DNA from: Ceratothoa steindachneri
Taxonomy: Eukaryota > Arthropoda > Malacostraca > Isopoda > Cymothoidae
Assembly (NCBI GenBank): GCA_963969495.1
Contig: OZ018327.1
Coordinates: 176,103,522-176,167,521, forward strand
DNA length: 64,000 nucleotides
Direction: 5' to 3'
Position numbers and translations under genes: made by a program. Below the pieces are notes generated by a model. The model was not told where the DNA came from. It made no database searches and was given only the letters and a program-made list of their open reading frames with translations. Below, in pieces: positions 1 through 11,999 of this stretch. The first letter of the stretch is position 1; each line of letters begins with the position of its first letter.

Positions 1-706
1 ACTGGAATGTACAAAACAAGTTAATAAATATCTTAAAATCTCATCAAAATAGAGAAAAACTGGAGAAAAGGGTTATTAATCAGGAGGTATGGTTCAACCA
101 AGGGCTGGTCGACAGACCAATGAAAGCAAGTAATATTCTCCGACTAGTCTAGTTTTTTCTCTCTTCACCACTGCAGGGCTTGTTTATGTGTAGATGCAGC
201 CAGGAGAAGCTTTTAATCCTGACTGCCTTCTTCCTACAGTGGAGCACGTGGGAGGGTCAGTGATGGTTTGGGCAGCCATATCTTGGAATTCTTTTGGTCC
301 ACTCGTTGCCCTGCATGGTAGGATCAACAGCAACGAATATCTGAATATTTTGGAAGATCAAGTCCATTCCATGGTTCCGACATTATTCCCTGATTTTGAG
401 TGCTTTTTCAAGATGACAATGCCCCAATACAAACCGCTCATGTGGTTAAGAATTGGTATGAAGAGCATATGAGCGAGCTAAAATACAATCTCCAGATCTT
501 AATATTTTTGAGTATTTGTGGTGCGTCTTGGAGCGACAAGTTAGAAGTTGTTATCGTGCACTGTCGTGTCTGAAACAGCTGGAGCAGATATTGCAAGAAG
601 AATGGCTCAAGATTCCTCTCAATGAAGTCAGGAAGCTGCATGAGTCAATTTCAAAACGTATCGACGCTGTTTAGAAAGAAAAAGGAGGACCAACTCCGTA
701 TTAAAT
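1..706 (+). pseudogene. Tc1-like transposase relic, copy A
   Basis: This is the C-terminal two thirds of a Tc1-family DDE transposase, the cut-and-paste enzyme of Tc1/mariner DNA transposons. Recognisable blocks in order are PGEAFNPDCL and VMVWAAISW (from 194), HGRINSNEYLNIL, the catalytic-D block (DDNAP, about 415), NIFEYLW with the likely third acidic residue (about 505), LQEEWLKIPL and the terminal GGPTPY (about 690). At least two frameshifts (near 408 and 495) and stops at about 191 and 672 kill it. The DNA-binding N-terminus is missing; bases 1-150 show no transposase similarity. The 3' flank up to about 754 resembles a Tc1 inverted-repeat end and runs straight into (TA)n. A near-identical copy is at 48266. 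Confidence 0.85.
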
Positions 707-750
707 AAATATTGATTGATATTTAACACGTGTTCCAATTATTTTATCTA

Positions 751-754
<4 letters not shown>

Positions 755-825
<71 letters not shown>
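755..825. repeat. (TA)n microsatellite
   Basis: Uninterrupted TA dinucleotides, about 35 units. It sits exactly at the 3' end of the Tc1 relic, whose TA target site it may represent. The duplicate at 49020-49102 is about 12 bases longer. Confidence 0.98.
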
Positions 826-827
<2 letters not shown>

Positions 828-1234
828 TCGCTAACTCTATAATTTAAGAAGGGGATTTTTTAGAGTATTTGAATAATAATTTCATCTTAGTTTGGTTATG
901 ACTTATATTTTTTATCAAAGTTATTTTTAATAATTCTTTTATAATATCAAAAAACAAAATGGTGAAGTTCAGAAATAAATATAAGTATCGAAATTTTATG
1001 TATTTTTTAAAACCCAAAGAATTACAAATGGTGAAGTTCAGAAAATTTATTTTTATATATCTTCTTCTATTCTTCTATAACTCTATATTTTAGCAACGTG
1101 ATATTTTGAAAGGGGGAAAAATTAGTTTAGAGTTCATTTTAAAAATTATTATAAATGGCGAAGTTCAGAAAATTAACCGTGGTTGCTTTTTTTTAGATTT
1201 TTAATTTTACTCTTAGTAGCGAAGCCATTGCCTA

Positions 1235-1235
<1 letters not shown>
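826..1235. other. AT-rich stretch with three copies of a 17-base motif
   Basis: No gene is seen. The motif ATGGYGAAGTTCAGAAA occurs at 959-975, 1028-1044 and 1155-1171, with unequal spacing (69 and 127 bases). It is too irregular for a simple tandem array. The same arrangement is present in the duplicate copy near 49235-49450. Confidence 0.6.

Positions 1236-1309
<74 letters not shown>
1236..1309. repeat. (TA)n microsatellite
   Basis: About 37 TA units at the 3' terminus of a minus-strand PLE. In the duplicate (49514-49659) the same tract has doubled to about 146 bases and contains one interruption. Confidence 0.98.
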
Positions 1310-1311
<2 letters not shown>

Positions 1312-1920
1312 GAAATTGGGACATCCTTCGGAAACCTCAATTTTAGTATGTAGGTTAAAGCCGCCAGAACCAGTATTCGGAACATATATATTTTGGAACG
1401 TTTCGAACATTAGCTGTGTTCATCTTCAGCCTATAGTGGAGTAAAACAATATGAAAGCAAGCAAGCTTAGAATACATAAAGAGATATATGTATTAATGAC
1501 TGACAATTAGTTTAAAGTTTGTTGAATTTGAGAGAAAATAATGCGACAATGTAATAGTGAATAAATTTAGAGTTTAGTAACATTTTCAAGAAAACAATGC
1601 AAAAATTACCGAGAGAGAAAAATGCGAACTTACAAAAATTACTGCCAAATTATAAAACAAACTGAGAAAACAAAGCAAAAATTAAAATGAAATAAATGAA
1701 TGAACACTTACTAACTTAAGAGAAGGACAGGAATCGAATGATTTAATATGTGGTAAATTTAAACTGAGCTAAACATGGTAGTTGTTTACAATAACTGAAA
1801 TATAGTTAACCAACTAATAGAACATTATAATTATCGGGTCATTGAGTGAGTTGTTATTACATATTAGGTAAAAATTAATTATAAAACAAAGTAAAATTAA
1901 GATATTTGAATGAATATATG
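1310..1920 (-). mobile_element. PLE 3' region, copy A
   Basis: The near-identical segment at 49660-50271 is the 3' untranslated part of a PLE whose GIY-YIG coding end lies at 54985-55480; an LTR element separates the two. By homology this segment is the same PLE tail, running on the minus strand from 1920 to the (TA)n at 1309. It carries a hammerhead-like motif at 1370-1439. No coding sequence remains here, because in this copy the PLE body on the far side of the LTR element is absent. Confidence 0.6.
1370..1439 (-). ncRNA. Hammerhead-ribozyme-like motif
   Basis: On the minus strand the order is a stem I strand (CCACTATAGG), the core CTGAAGA (fits CUGANGA), stem II GAACA...TGTTC (5 perfect pairs around CAGCTAA), then GAAA, a weak short stem III, and GTT as a possible cleavage site followed by a strand that pairs imperfectly with stem I. 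One extra base (T) precedes stem II. PLEs are known to carry type I hammerheads, so the location fits. Activity is not shown. Confidence 0.45.
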
Positions 1921-3209
1921 TGTGATACAACGAGTTGAAGCTGCGTTAATTTCAACTTCTATCACATATTATTTAAAACCACGATGCGCCTATGTGCATC
2001 TTCGTTTCGAAGCTTGGCGCCTTATCACAGCCACCGGATGTCAATGTTTAAACAAGGAGGTTATCGTCCCTCCGTTCGCCCCCATACGCCGACCTCGCCA
2101 GATTGAGTTAGGCTTATGGGCAGATAAGGTATTGTTTACAGGCTCGGCTGTGCATTCCCTCGAAGCTCCCACTCCATTGTTTCCCACGCCAAGGGAGTGT
2201 CCTGGCTATTTATATGGAAACTTTACCACTAAGATCAGATTGGAGATCCAGATTTTCGTCGCGAAATATCAGCACGACCCTCTCTCACTTTGCGCGCCAA
2301 GGGACCTCGACCTCGAGATTCACCATCACTTGTCCAGAAGGAGGACAATATCCCTTGAGTGCCAAAGGTTCGAGCCTTTCGTGACGCCAAGTCCCGAAGG
2401 CTTCCCCCTCGTGTTCAGAAGAGAACAACGTAGTACAGCAATGGTTCTTGAGCCCGTAGACAAGAGACGGTTCTCAAACCCCCCCCCCTGTTGTTCAGAA
2501 GAGAACAGCATTAGAACAGCCATTGTTCTTGAGCCCGTAGACAAGAGACGGTTCCCCCCCCCTGTTGTTCAGAGGAGAACAACATTAGAACAGCCATTGT
2601 TCTTGAGCCCGTAGACAAGAGATGGTTCTCACCCCCCCCTTTCTTCAGAAGAGAACAACGTAGAACAGCCATTGTTCTTCAAGCCGTTCGTCGAGAAACG
2701 GTTTTCATTCCCAAGACGCCACGTCAGGATCATCCTATTCCCTCCCGTTGGCTGGAACTCGCCAGCAGACCGAAAATTCCTTCAAGTCACCTTCCACTGC
2801 ACCACTAGTGTAAACTTACGTAAGCCAAACGTCACCTTTGAGTACTTAACCCTTTTGTCAATTCTATCCTGTGATTTAAATGGTTTATCGAACCATCCCA
2901 TCTCTTTAACTCTATATTTGTTTTACCTTTTTAAAATCCCTTAAATCCTTGATTAGCCCGAGCCCCCACGACCCTTTCCATTCTCTGTTTATGTCAATAT
3001 TTTCCGTCTTGTGTTTGTTGATAGTTATTATTAATAAAACTCTATTTTATTAATGATAGCAATATTATTATCCTTGAGCTCAGTTCCACTTCTTAAGCAT
3101 ATCGAAGATACATAATATCGGCCGCCAGACATTAACGCACTCTAGAGATAATTAAAGAAGTTCCCTCAACGAATAGTGATATATGGTATATCGTCGGGAG
3201 TCATTCTAC

Positions 3210-3213
<4 letters not shown>
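1921..3213 (+). repeat. 5' LTR, copy A
   Basis: Starts TGTGATA and ends CGACA (TG...CA). The first 46 bases form an imperfect palindrome; the SNP at 1928 (C here, G in the duplicate) breaks one pair. TATTTATAT at about 2217 may be the TATA box and AATAAA at 3033-3038 the polyadenylation signal. A minisatellite of C-runs and GAACAGCCATTGTTC units fills about 2440-2680. A long reading frame through the LTR is not considered coding. Confidence 0.9.
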
Positions 3214-3246
<33 letters not shown>

Positions 3247-3596
3247 TATTTAAATTTGGTATCAGGTGTGTAAGGTTTAACGCTATATCTTTGCAAACAC
3301 TGGTCTCAGTCGAGTAAAGCATAGTGTTATTCGTTATAATAATAGAGTATAGTAGTTCCCTTTTGTTTTAACGATTGCTATCCCCTTTTTTGAAATTTAA
3401 GAAGCTGGAGTAGCTCAAGGAACTGTTATAATAATTTGTTTGTGTTTTTTTTGTGATTTTAGTCATTGGTTATTTAGATTGAGAAACCAAGTACGAATAG
3501 GTCAGTGCCCATATTTAGGTAGGCTAATTCTATAGAGGCATAATTCTTGTTGCAAGGAATTTTAGTTGGCTGACTAGTGCGCCCCCAAGTGCAAAG
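3214..3596 (+). other. Retrotransposon leader with (TA)n and possible primer-binding site
   Basis: A 32-base (TA)n directly follows the LTR. The sequence TGGTATCAGG at 3257 begins with the TGG expected of a tRNA primer-binding site, but lies about 44 bases from the LTR, farther than usual. The rest of the leader is AT-rich and non-coding up to the gag start at 3597. Confidence 0.5.
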
Positions 3597-4493
3597 ATGA
3601 CTCAGTTCAAAATCTTTAAAGCGAAAGGAGAATCCTTGGGACTCTCCGGAAAAGAACTCATTGAGTACGTTCAAGAGGAGCAAAGAAAAGAGCGGGAAGA
3701 AAAGGAAAAAGAAAGAGAAAGAGTAATCCGACGAGAGGAACGAGAAAGAGAAATACAACGAGAGGAACGAGAAAGAGAAATACAACGAGAAGAACGAGAA
3801 AGAAAAATACAACGAGCAGAACCAGAAAGAGAAATCCAACGAGAAGAAAGAAGGAAGGATTCGCGCCCCTTCCCAGGAAAGCTGACAAAGTTTCCGAGCC
3901 CCGTAAAACCCCAAAACTTCATTCCCCAAAACCAACAACGGGACTCCAAACCTCCCGTTAAGATTTCTCCTCCATCTCTCTTCTCGAAGCGACCAATCAT
4001 ATGCTTCACCTGTGGTGTAGAAAACCACATGAGCTGGAATTGCCCGCAAAATTCTAGGCTTAAAAGCGGACCAGCCCACCAAGTTCACCAGATTAATACA
4101 ACCTCGGCTTCCCCGGAGGTACAGACCCAAGCAGAAACTTCTCCCCCTCCGTCAGGCCACCAGGTAAAGTTGATTTTTTATAAAAGTTCATCGGGAACTT
4201 TGAAATATGAGGAGGGCAGCGTGGACGGCTGCCGAGTATCAACTCTCGTCAGGGACACAGGATGTACGTGTTTCATCGTGTCCGACGAACTCCTCCCAGT
4301 GGCCTCTAACCACGAAAAATTTGCGGTGGTACATGACCACCTTGGGCGGGCGAACCGATTCCCCGTCCTTAGATGTTATCTCGAGTGTCAATATTATGAT
4401 GGCTGGGCTAAAGTCATTATAGCACCCATACAATTCTGTTCCGTACTTATAGGACAGAGCCCTCAAGTAAGTTCATTTCTGCCCCCATTTTAA
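3597..4493 (+). CDS. Gag-protease polyprotein of Ty3/gypsy element, copy A
   Basis: 298 codons from ATG. Residues about 30-85 are an extremely charged helix built of repeated R-E-E-R-E-R-E-I-Q units, probably a coiled coil. A CCHC zinc knuckle (CFTCGVENHMSWNC) lies at about 137-150 and should bind RNA. The aspartic-protease motif DTG (in VRDTGCTCF) is at about 220. The frame ends soon after a protease-like IAPIQFCSVLIGQ, where the reverse-transcriptase region is deleted. The knuckle and DTG are intact, so a Gag-like product is possible, but no enzyme for replication is encoded. The duplicate at 51958 has a premature stop. Confidence 0.8.
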   Translation: MTQFKIFKAKGESLGLSGKELIEYVQEEQRKEREEKEKERERVIRREEREREIQREEREREIQREERERKIQRAEPEREIQREERRKDSRPFPGKLTKFPSPVKPQNFIPQNQQRDSKPPVKISPPSLFSKRPIICFTCGVENHMSWNCPQNSRLKSGPAHQVHQINTTSASPEVQTQAETSPPPSGHQVKLIFYKSSSGTLKYEEGSVDGCRVSTLVRDTGCTCFIVSDELLPVASNHEKFAVVHDHLGRANRFPVLRCYLECQYYDGWAKVIIAPIQFCSVLIGQSPQVSSFLPPF

Positions 4494-4495
4494 AG

Positions 4496-4903
4496 TTGCC
4501 CAACCCGGAAAAATCCTTTGGGATTAAGACCGACGTGAGCAACGAGGGCATTGGAGTTGTACTCCTTCAATACGAGGATGACGGCACGAGTCATCCAGTT
4601 GCATATGCTAGTCGTCAATTATTACCACGCGAAGAGAGATATGCCACTATAGAAAAAGAAGCTCTATCAATTATCTGGGTCATAGACAAATTCAAGATGT
4701 ACTTGATTGGTAAAGAATTTCAGATAGGAACCGACCACCGTCCGTTAGCCTATATTAGGAATGTGAGACACTCAAACGGCCGCATCATGCGCTGGAGTTT
4801 ACTCTTGCAAGAGTATCAATTTAAAATAAATTATATAAAAGGTTCCGATAACCAGGTCGCTGACGCACTCAGTAGGAATGCGTTACCGAATAGCGTAGAA
4901 TAA
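4496..4903 (+). pseudogene. RT connection / RNase H remnant of Ty3/gypsy pol, copy A
   Basis: Matches the region after the gypsy reverse-transcriptase catalytic core: PILKLPNPEKSF, then TDVSNEGIGVVL with the first RNase H aspartate, HPVAYASR, EKEALSIIW with the RNase H glutamate, TDHRPLAY with the next aspartate, and NQVADALSR near the end. It has no ATG; it opens at TTG and lies in a different frame from gag. The upstream RT palm and the downstream integrase are missing, so this is the tail of pol left after an internal deletion. Confidence 0.85.
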
Positions 4904-5322
4904 TTGTATTCATAGGATTAGTATCTCCATGTAGGTATATGCCGTCTTGTACGACTTAAATTAATATTCTATTGTATTATGATTAGTTAATGTATATGTC
5001 TGAATTTTGTAACGCTCAATGTCTATTTTTTGTTTGTATGTATATATATTTGTACCCATTAATTACGTACAAATTATTTTGTCCCATATGTACTATATTT
5101 ATATCATTTCATTGTTCCATGCCTTTTTTTTTATTAAGTTTGTATTAAAGGTTATTTTCCCTTATAATCAAAAGATCAAAATAATCATATGTATTGAGGT
5201 AATACTAGTTAGGTGAAGGAAGGTACGGTTGGTACAAGAAAACGAGTTCCCCACAACGGAGCTCTATCGTTGTCCCTTCTCTCTTTTTTTCGAAGTGACA
5301 ACTTCCCCCCGGAATGGAGGGG
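4904..5322 (+). other. Retrotransposon 3' non-coding region and polypurine tract
   Basis: AT-rich and non-coding. It ends in the purine run GGAATGGAGGGG (5311-5322) directly before the LTR start TGTGATAG, the expected place of the plus-strand primer. Relative to 53265-53686 this segment carries many substitutions and small indels, in sharp contrast with the near-identity upstream. Confidence 0.75.
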
Positions 5323-5529
5323 TGTGATAGAACGGGTTGAGGCAGCGTTAGTTTCAACCCCTATCCCATATTATTTAAAACCACGATGCTCCCACGTGCA
5401 TCTTTGCTTCGAAGCTTGGCGCCTTATCGCAGCCACCGGATGTCAATGTTTAAACAAGGAGGTTATCGTCCCCCCGTTCGCCCCCATACGCCGACCTCGC
5501 CAGATTGAGTTAGGCTTATGGGCAGATAA
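5323..5529 (+). repeat. 3' LTR, truncated to about 207 bases
   Basis: Begins TGTGATAGAACGGGTTGA and follows the LTR consensus to GGGCAGATAA, then switches abruptly to PLE coding sequence. It differs from the 5' LTR at many sites, including paired changes in the terminal palindrome. The remaining LTR is not found on the far side of the PLE, so simple insertion does not explain the junction. Confidence 0.85.
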
Positions 5530-6810
5530 AATGGAGAACATATGGTTAACATCAAGCAGCACTTTGAGGAGAGTTCCGTGCTAAAATTCACTTATGAATT
5601 GAGCACGGGCAATAAACTCCCTTTCTTGAACGTTGAGGTGCAAAACATCAATGGCAGCTACCTAACTAAAGTATATAGAAAAAGTAGGGACATGGGAAGA
5701 TGCCTCAATGCAGAGAGTGAATGCCCTGAAAGGTATAAAATAAGCGTAATCGGCTCATACATCCGCCGAGCTAATAAATTCTGCTCTACGTGGGAACTTT
5801 TCCACCAAGAGATTGCACGAGTAAAACAAATGCTCGTGATTATGGTTTCTCAAACAGCATGATTGACAAACATCTCCAATCATTTTTAAATAAACACTAC
5901 AAACATGCGGATAAAACTGAAAGTAATCATGAAGAAGTCAACGACATCAAAGTGTATTACAGAAACCAGATATCCACGGCCTTAAAATAGATGAAAAAAA
6001 CATCAATGAGATTATTAACCATAACATCAAGGTTAAAAATCAAACGGATAAAATCCAACTCATCATCTATTATAAAACAACAAAAGCCATCAATCTCTTT
6101 ATGAAAAACAAAATCTGTCGAAACTCCTCGAATCTCAAGTCGAACAACATAGTTTACGAGTTCTTCTGCCCCGATAAAGACTGTAAGCTTTATAAAAACT
6201 CAAAATATATTGGCATGACAACCACTAGACTTTCGAGACGTTTAAAAATGCATCTACAGAGCGGAGGGCGTAAGAATCATATGGAGAGTGTCCATAATAT
6301 TAACTTAACGAGAGATATGCTCGTTGATAACCCCATTATTAAAAGAAAAGAGGTTAATAAAGCAAGGCTGAACATCTTAGAAGGCATATTAATTAATGAA
6401 GATAAGCGGGCCATCAACAGTCAAGCGACAAGCTGGAATCGCATAATTAAAACTATTTTAAAATTCCACTGACAGGAGTGGCCCATTTCCTCTAACGTTA
6501 CGTTTAATCAAGGCGGAATAAATACCACTTAAGAATCGTTTTCTTCTTCCACTGTGTCAGATCCTCACTCCACTCATAACATCGGTAAAGGAAGCAAAAA
6601 CATTTCAAAGCCCTCCGAAGATGATTGAATAAGATCGAAAGCTTAGCAATTTAGTTTCGTTTTTACCAAACACATTCATTTAAAAAAAAGATGAATACTG
6701 GATAAGTAATCCACCATCTACAAGATGGAATAAAAAAGATAGTTAGAAGAAGAGAAAGTTGCCAAAATAAATTAATTAAGGCAAAATACACAATGGTCTT
6801 CAACAAAATT

Positions 6811-6813
<3 letters not shown>
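5530..6813 (+). pseudogene. PLE, 5'-truncated: RT end and GIY-YIG endonuclease
   Basis: Encodes the C-terminal part of a Penelope-like protein. From 5542: FTYEL...NKLPFL, VYRK, RCLNAESECPERYK and CSTWELFHQEI, which are the RT thumb and beyond. After frameshifts near 5838 and 5990 come IIYYKTTKA, a Cys-rich linker (CPDKDC, about 6165), SKYIGMTTTRLSRRLKMHL as the GIY-YIG endonuclease core (about 6205-6255) and ILEGILI with the likely metal-binding glutamate (about 6380). The RT catalytic YVDD region is lost at the 5' end, which fits truncated target-primed insertion. The 3' tail (6475-6813) matches the tail of the PLE at 44492 and ends at (TA)n. Confidence 0.88.

Positions 6814-6891
<78 letters not shown>
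6814..6891. repeat. (TA)n microsatellite at PLE 3' end
   Basis: About 39 TA units that begin directly after ATTTGC, the last bases of the PLE tail. Confidence 0.98.
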
Positions 6892-6893
<2 letters not shown>

Positions 6894-7290
6894 GTAAAAA
6901 TCACGAAAGGTAACGCGTGATTAGTATAAATATTTGTCTATACCACGTAAGGAATAAAGAAGGATTAGGTGGAGGTAGTACTTTCGTCGTCTTGACATTT
7001 TCAAATTCACAATGATTTACAAAATAGAGATACACCGTATTTATACACTGCAAGGTTACCTATGAGGTCAAGTTTTTTATGATCTCTGCTAAGTCGGATT
7101 TAAGAAAGAAGGATAGATCTAGGTATAAAGAAAACAATCGGAGCTTATATTTATATTTTTCGCCTTTGTGCTGGAGATTAAGAACGATTCAAGATATTTC
7201 TGTGGATAAAATCATTGATATGCATTATGGTATCAGCTTTTGACCAGTTAATCTGGTGACCCATCTTCAGCCTGTGGACGGCCAAAGTAT
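6892..7290 (-). other. Possible PLE 3' tail with hammerhead-like motif
   Basis: No protein is recognised. On the minus strand, 7280-7226 reads CTGAAGATG, a hairpin ACCAG...CTGGT, then CAAAAG in place of GAAA. The stretch runs from there to the (TA)n at 6891, the same order (motif, spacer, TA tract) as at the recognised PLE tails. So the (TA)n may be flanked by two PLE ends facing each other. Confidence 0.35.
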
Positions 7291-8001
7291 TATTGGAATA
7301 TCCCTTATAGACTGCGATTTGGTGTTGCTTGGTTCTTACAGAAATATTTTTAGATGTTTGACCTACAAAGAATCAATTACAATGTAAACAGAGTATACTA
7401 TATATTGCATTATTATTGTTCCGTGGATAAGTTAGACCTTAAACTTGTGGTCGTCTCACGGGACGCTCAATTCAATTTCGGGAAACTGAAGTTGGGGGCC
7501 TCTTATCTTTAAGAGGCAAACAAAGGGTGCTTCGGGGATGGTTTTGTCGATCCTTAAAATCCGCAGACGTGATGAGAAGGGTTGAAGCGCGCCTAACCTT
7601 TTTCACGAACAACACTGAGTGACGACTTGCTCTTCCTTGGGTCTTCGACAATCACTTAATTCTTCTCTGGACGACAAAGTAGTCGATTCCCGATTGACTA
7701 ACGAAGACGTTACGGCTAACGTACTGGACGGTGGCTTCAGACACAATCTGCATGCGAACTTCGAAGTCTCGAATATATAATCTGAAATTAAATAAACAGG
7801 GCGAGAGATTCATTGCCAAACGACTTTTTTAGTTGCCTTGGGTCGCGATAAGGTATATAGCGCGAAGTCGCGATGCCTCCTTAATGGTCTTTCCATTGTT
7901 CTAATTTTTGCAGTATATAGGGTAGACAAATTTAGAGCGGTTAACGGTGAACTGGGGAAGTCAGGGGGGCGGGGATTTCTTCTATCTCTCCTAATTTCTT
8001 T

Positions 8002-8004
<3 letters not shown>
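7291..8004. other. Unexplained higher-GC block, partly repeated at 38435
   Basis: No coding frame is convincing. About 37 bases at 7939-7975 (GTTAACGG...TGAACTGG...) recur at about 38440-38476 with few differences, followed in both by a G-rich run. This suggests a dispersed element, perhaps an LTR, whose identity I cannot give. Confidence 0.35.

Positions 8005-8062
<58 letters not shown>
8005..8062. repeat. (TA)n microsatellite
   Basis: TA repeats with one TTTA interruption, directly at the tail of a minus-strand SINE. Confidence 0.97.
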
Positions 8063-8245
8063 CTCCAGCATACTGCAAGAAAGAGAAAATGGAATAATTT
8101 TTTTCTTCCGAAAACGTTATTTCCTAGTTGGAAAAAATCCGTACTTGGGTGGGATTCGAAACAAGCACACTGAAGCAGCGAGCAACTGCTTTGACCTGAA
8201 TTAAAGTGAGCCTTTAACCACTCGGCTACACGGAAGACCAAAGAT
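8063..8245 (-). mobile_element. tRNA-derived SINE with (TA)n tail
   Basis: On the minus strand the head reads GTAGCCGAGTGGTTAAAGGC, a pol III A box, and about 65 bases on TGTTTCGAATCCCAC, a B box, in tRNA-like order (Ser/Leu type). The body follows (GGAAATAACG... to GCAGTATGCTGGA) and ends in the (TA)n at 8062. Related body sequence occurs in both arms of the inverted repeat at 8362-8563. The internal loop and stems are too poor for a functional tRNA. Confidence 0.7.
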
Positions 8246-8361
8246 CTCCCGAATAGACAAGCTTTTACACGCTTCGCAAGGTCGATCGGCATTGTGAAAG
8301 AGATAAATAATTTGAAATTCATAGGACAAAGGACATATTGAGTTAAACACAAGGCGAATAT

Positions 8362-8563
8362 ACAATGTATATCTCACATGAGTGCGAGACAATGATAAAA
8401 TAAATCCAGCATACCTCAAGAATGAGAAAACGAATTTTTCTTCTTTTTTTTCGAATTAAGGAAATAACTTTTTCCGAAGACCAAAATTATTTCGTTTTCT
8501 CTTTCTTGAGGTATGCTGGATTTATTTTATCATTCTCTCGCGCTCATGACAGATATACATTAT
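8362..8563. repeat. Inverted repeat of SINE tails
   Basis: Arms 8362-8434 and 8491-8563 (73 bases each) are reverse complements with about six mismatches, around a 56-base spacer. Both contain the SINE body piece ending GGTATGCTGGA plus about 45 further bases. Two SINE copies in opposite orientation explain it; the pair could extrude as a cruciform or form a hairpin RNA. Confidence 0.85.

Positions 8564-8651
<88 letters not shown>
8564..8651. repeat. (CA)n(TA)n compound microsatellite
   Basis: About 12 CA units pass into about 31 TA units, next to the right arm of the SINE inverted repeat. Confidence 0.97.
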
Positions 8652-8654
<3 letters not shown>

Positions 8655-8680
8655 CTTCAAATGTATTAACTTTTGTACAT

Positions 8681-8745
8681 TTATTCTAGCCTGAAGATGA
8701 AAACTTGTAGTTTTTGAAACGTAGTAAGAAATTAAAAGATGTTCC
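8681..8745 (+). ncRNA. Hammerhead-ribozyme-like motif before (TA)n
   Basis: Plus strand: CTGAAGA at 8691, stem II AAAAC...GTTTT around TTGTA, then GAAAC, and about 25 bases on ATGTTCC directly against (TA)n. The ending ATGTTCC is also found after GAAACG in the motif at 1370-1439. It looks like the 3' terminus of another PLE copy. No PLE coding sequence is visible upstream, where another (TA)n lies. Confidence 0.42.
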
Positions 8746-11329
<2,584 letters not shown>

Positions 11330-11385
11330 TCTTGAGAGAGAAATATATATGGAGAGAGAGGGGGGAGAGAGAGAAAAAGAGATGA
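11330..11385. repeat. Purine (GA)n-rich tract
   Basis: Imperfect GA repeats with a G6 run; low complexity. Confidence 0.8.
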
Positions 11386-11999
11386 GTGAGTTTTTTCTTA
11401 TAATCCATCATCGAGGATGCACATATTGTGAAATGATTATGTCAGACAACATATAAGTAAAACAAGTAATAAAGAGAAAATTAGCGGAGTACCGTCAATA
11501 TTTAGTGCAATAGGAAACTTTTCATCCTAAAACATACGATCAGAAAGGTATAAATAAATAAAGCGACCTTAGGCAAAACTATCTATTTAGTAGCTGTTTT
11601 TTTATGACACAAGAATTGGCTACACTTCGAAACCGCAGGACCATTGCTTCGAAAGATATAAATGTTGATTCAATTGATCCGTAATCGTTTAATTTGTTTA
11701 AATTTTAATATTCCCATATTGAAACATTCCAACAACTTATAATTGCCTGAGAAATTTCTAATAATTATCAATAAAAGGTTGCTGTGCAATAAGGATAAAC
11801 TTTCATAACGACAATCAGGTGGAATCTTTAAATTACCTTTTCAAACGTCTCCAGACAATTGCCCTATTTATCGGGTATTGTAAAAAGCCTGTTACACTCG
11901 TTACGACGCTCTCAACAAAGGACACAATGATAGTTTGGATGCAGTTAGATAGGTTTTCATTGTTTTAACATATAAATATGTATTTAAATTAGAATATTA
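11386..11999. other. No recognisable gene
   Basis: AT-rich, no frame or repeat that I recognise. Confidence 0.6.

Larger units (their letters stand above)
1921..5529 (+). mobile_element. Deleted, chimeric Ty3/gypsy LTR retrotransposon, copy A
   Basis: Order: 5' LTR (1921-3213), leader, gag-protease ORF, RNase H remnant, polypurine tract and 207 bases of a 3' LTR that stops at 5529 where a PLE begins. The reverse-transcriptase core and integrase are absent, so it is non-autonomous. Up to about 4900 it is almost identical to the element at 50272; beyond that the two differ at roughly one base in ten. Its 3' part therefore comes from a different family member, through recombination, gene conversion or assembly error. 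Confidence 0.8.

Noticed and set aside
100..195. A pyrimidine tract and CAG before the Tc1 frame as a real splice acceptor
   Set aside because: A single AG after a T/C run is common by chance and the transposase downstream is dead.
1910..2614. A 234-codon frame through the LTR, also open in the LTRs at 46732, 50261 and 53688
   Set aside because: The frame lies within the LTR and crosses its border and minisatellite. Differences between LTR copies mostly change amino acids (for example S/F, Y/H, Q/H, V/A), so there is no sign of protein selection.
3474..4130. Long minus-strand frames opposite gag (also 51835-52491)
   Set aside because: Shadows of the repetitive gag codons; no family resemblance, and the sense strand has the zinc knuckle and protease motif.
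8148..8245. A functional tRNA-Ser or tRNA-Leu gene
   Set aside because: A and B boxes are present, but acceptor and anticodon stems do not pair and a SINE body with a (TA)n tail follows.
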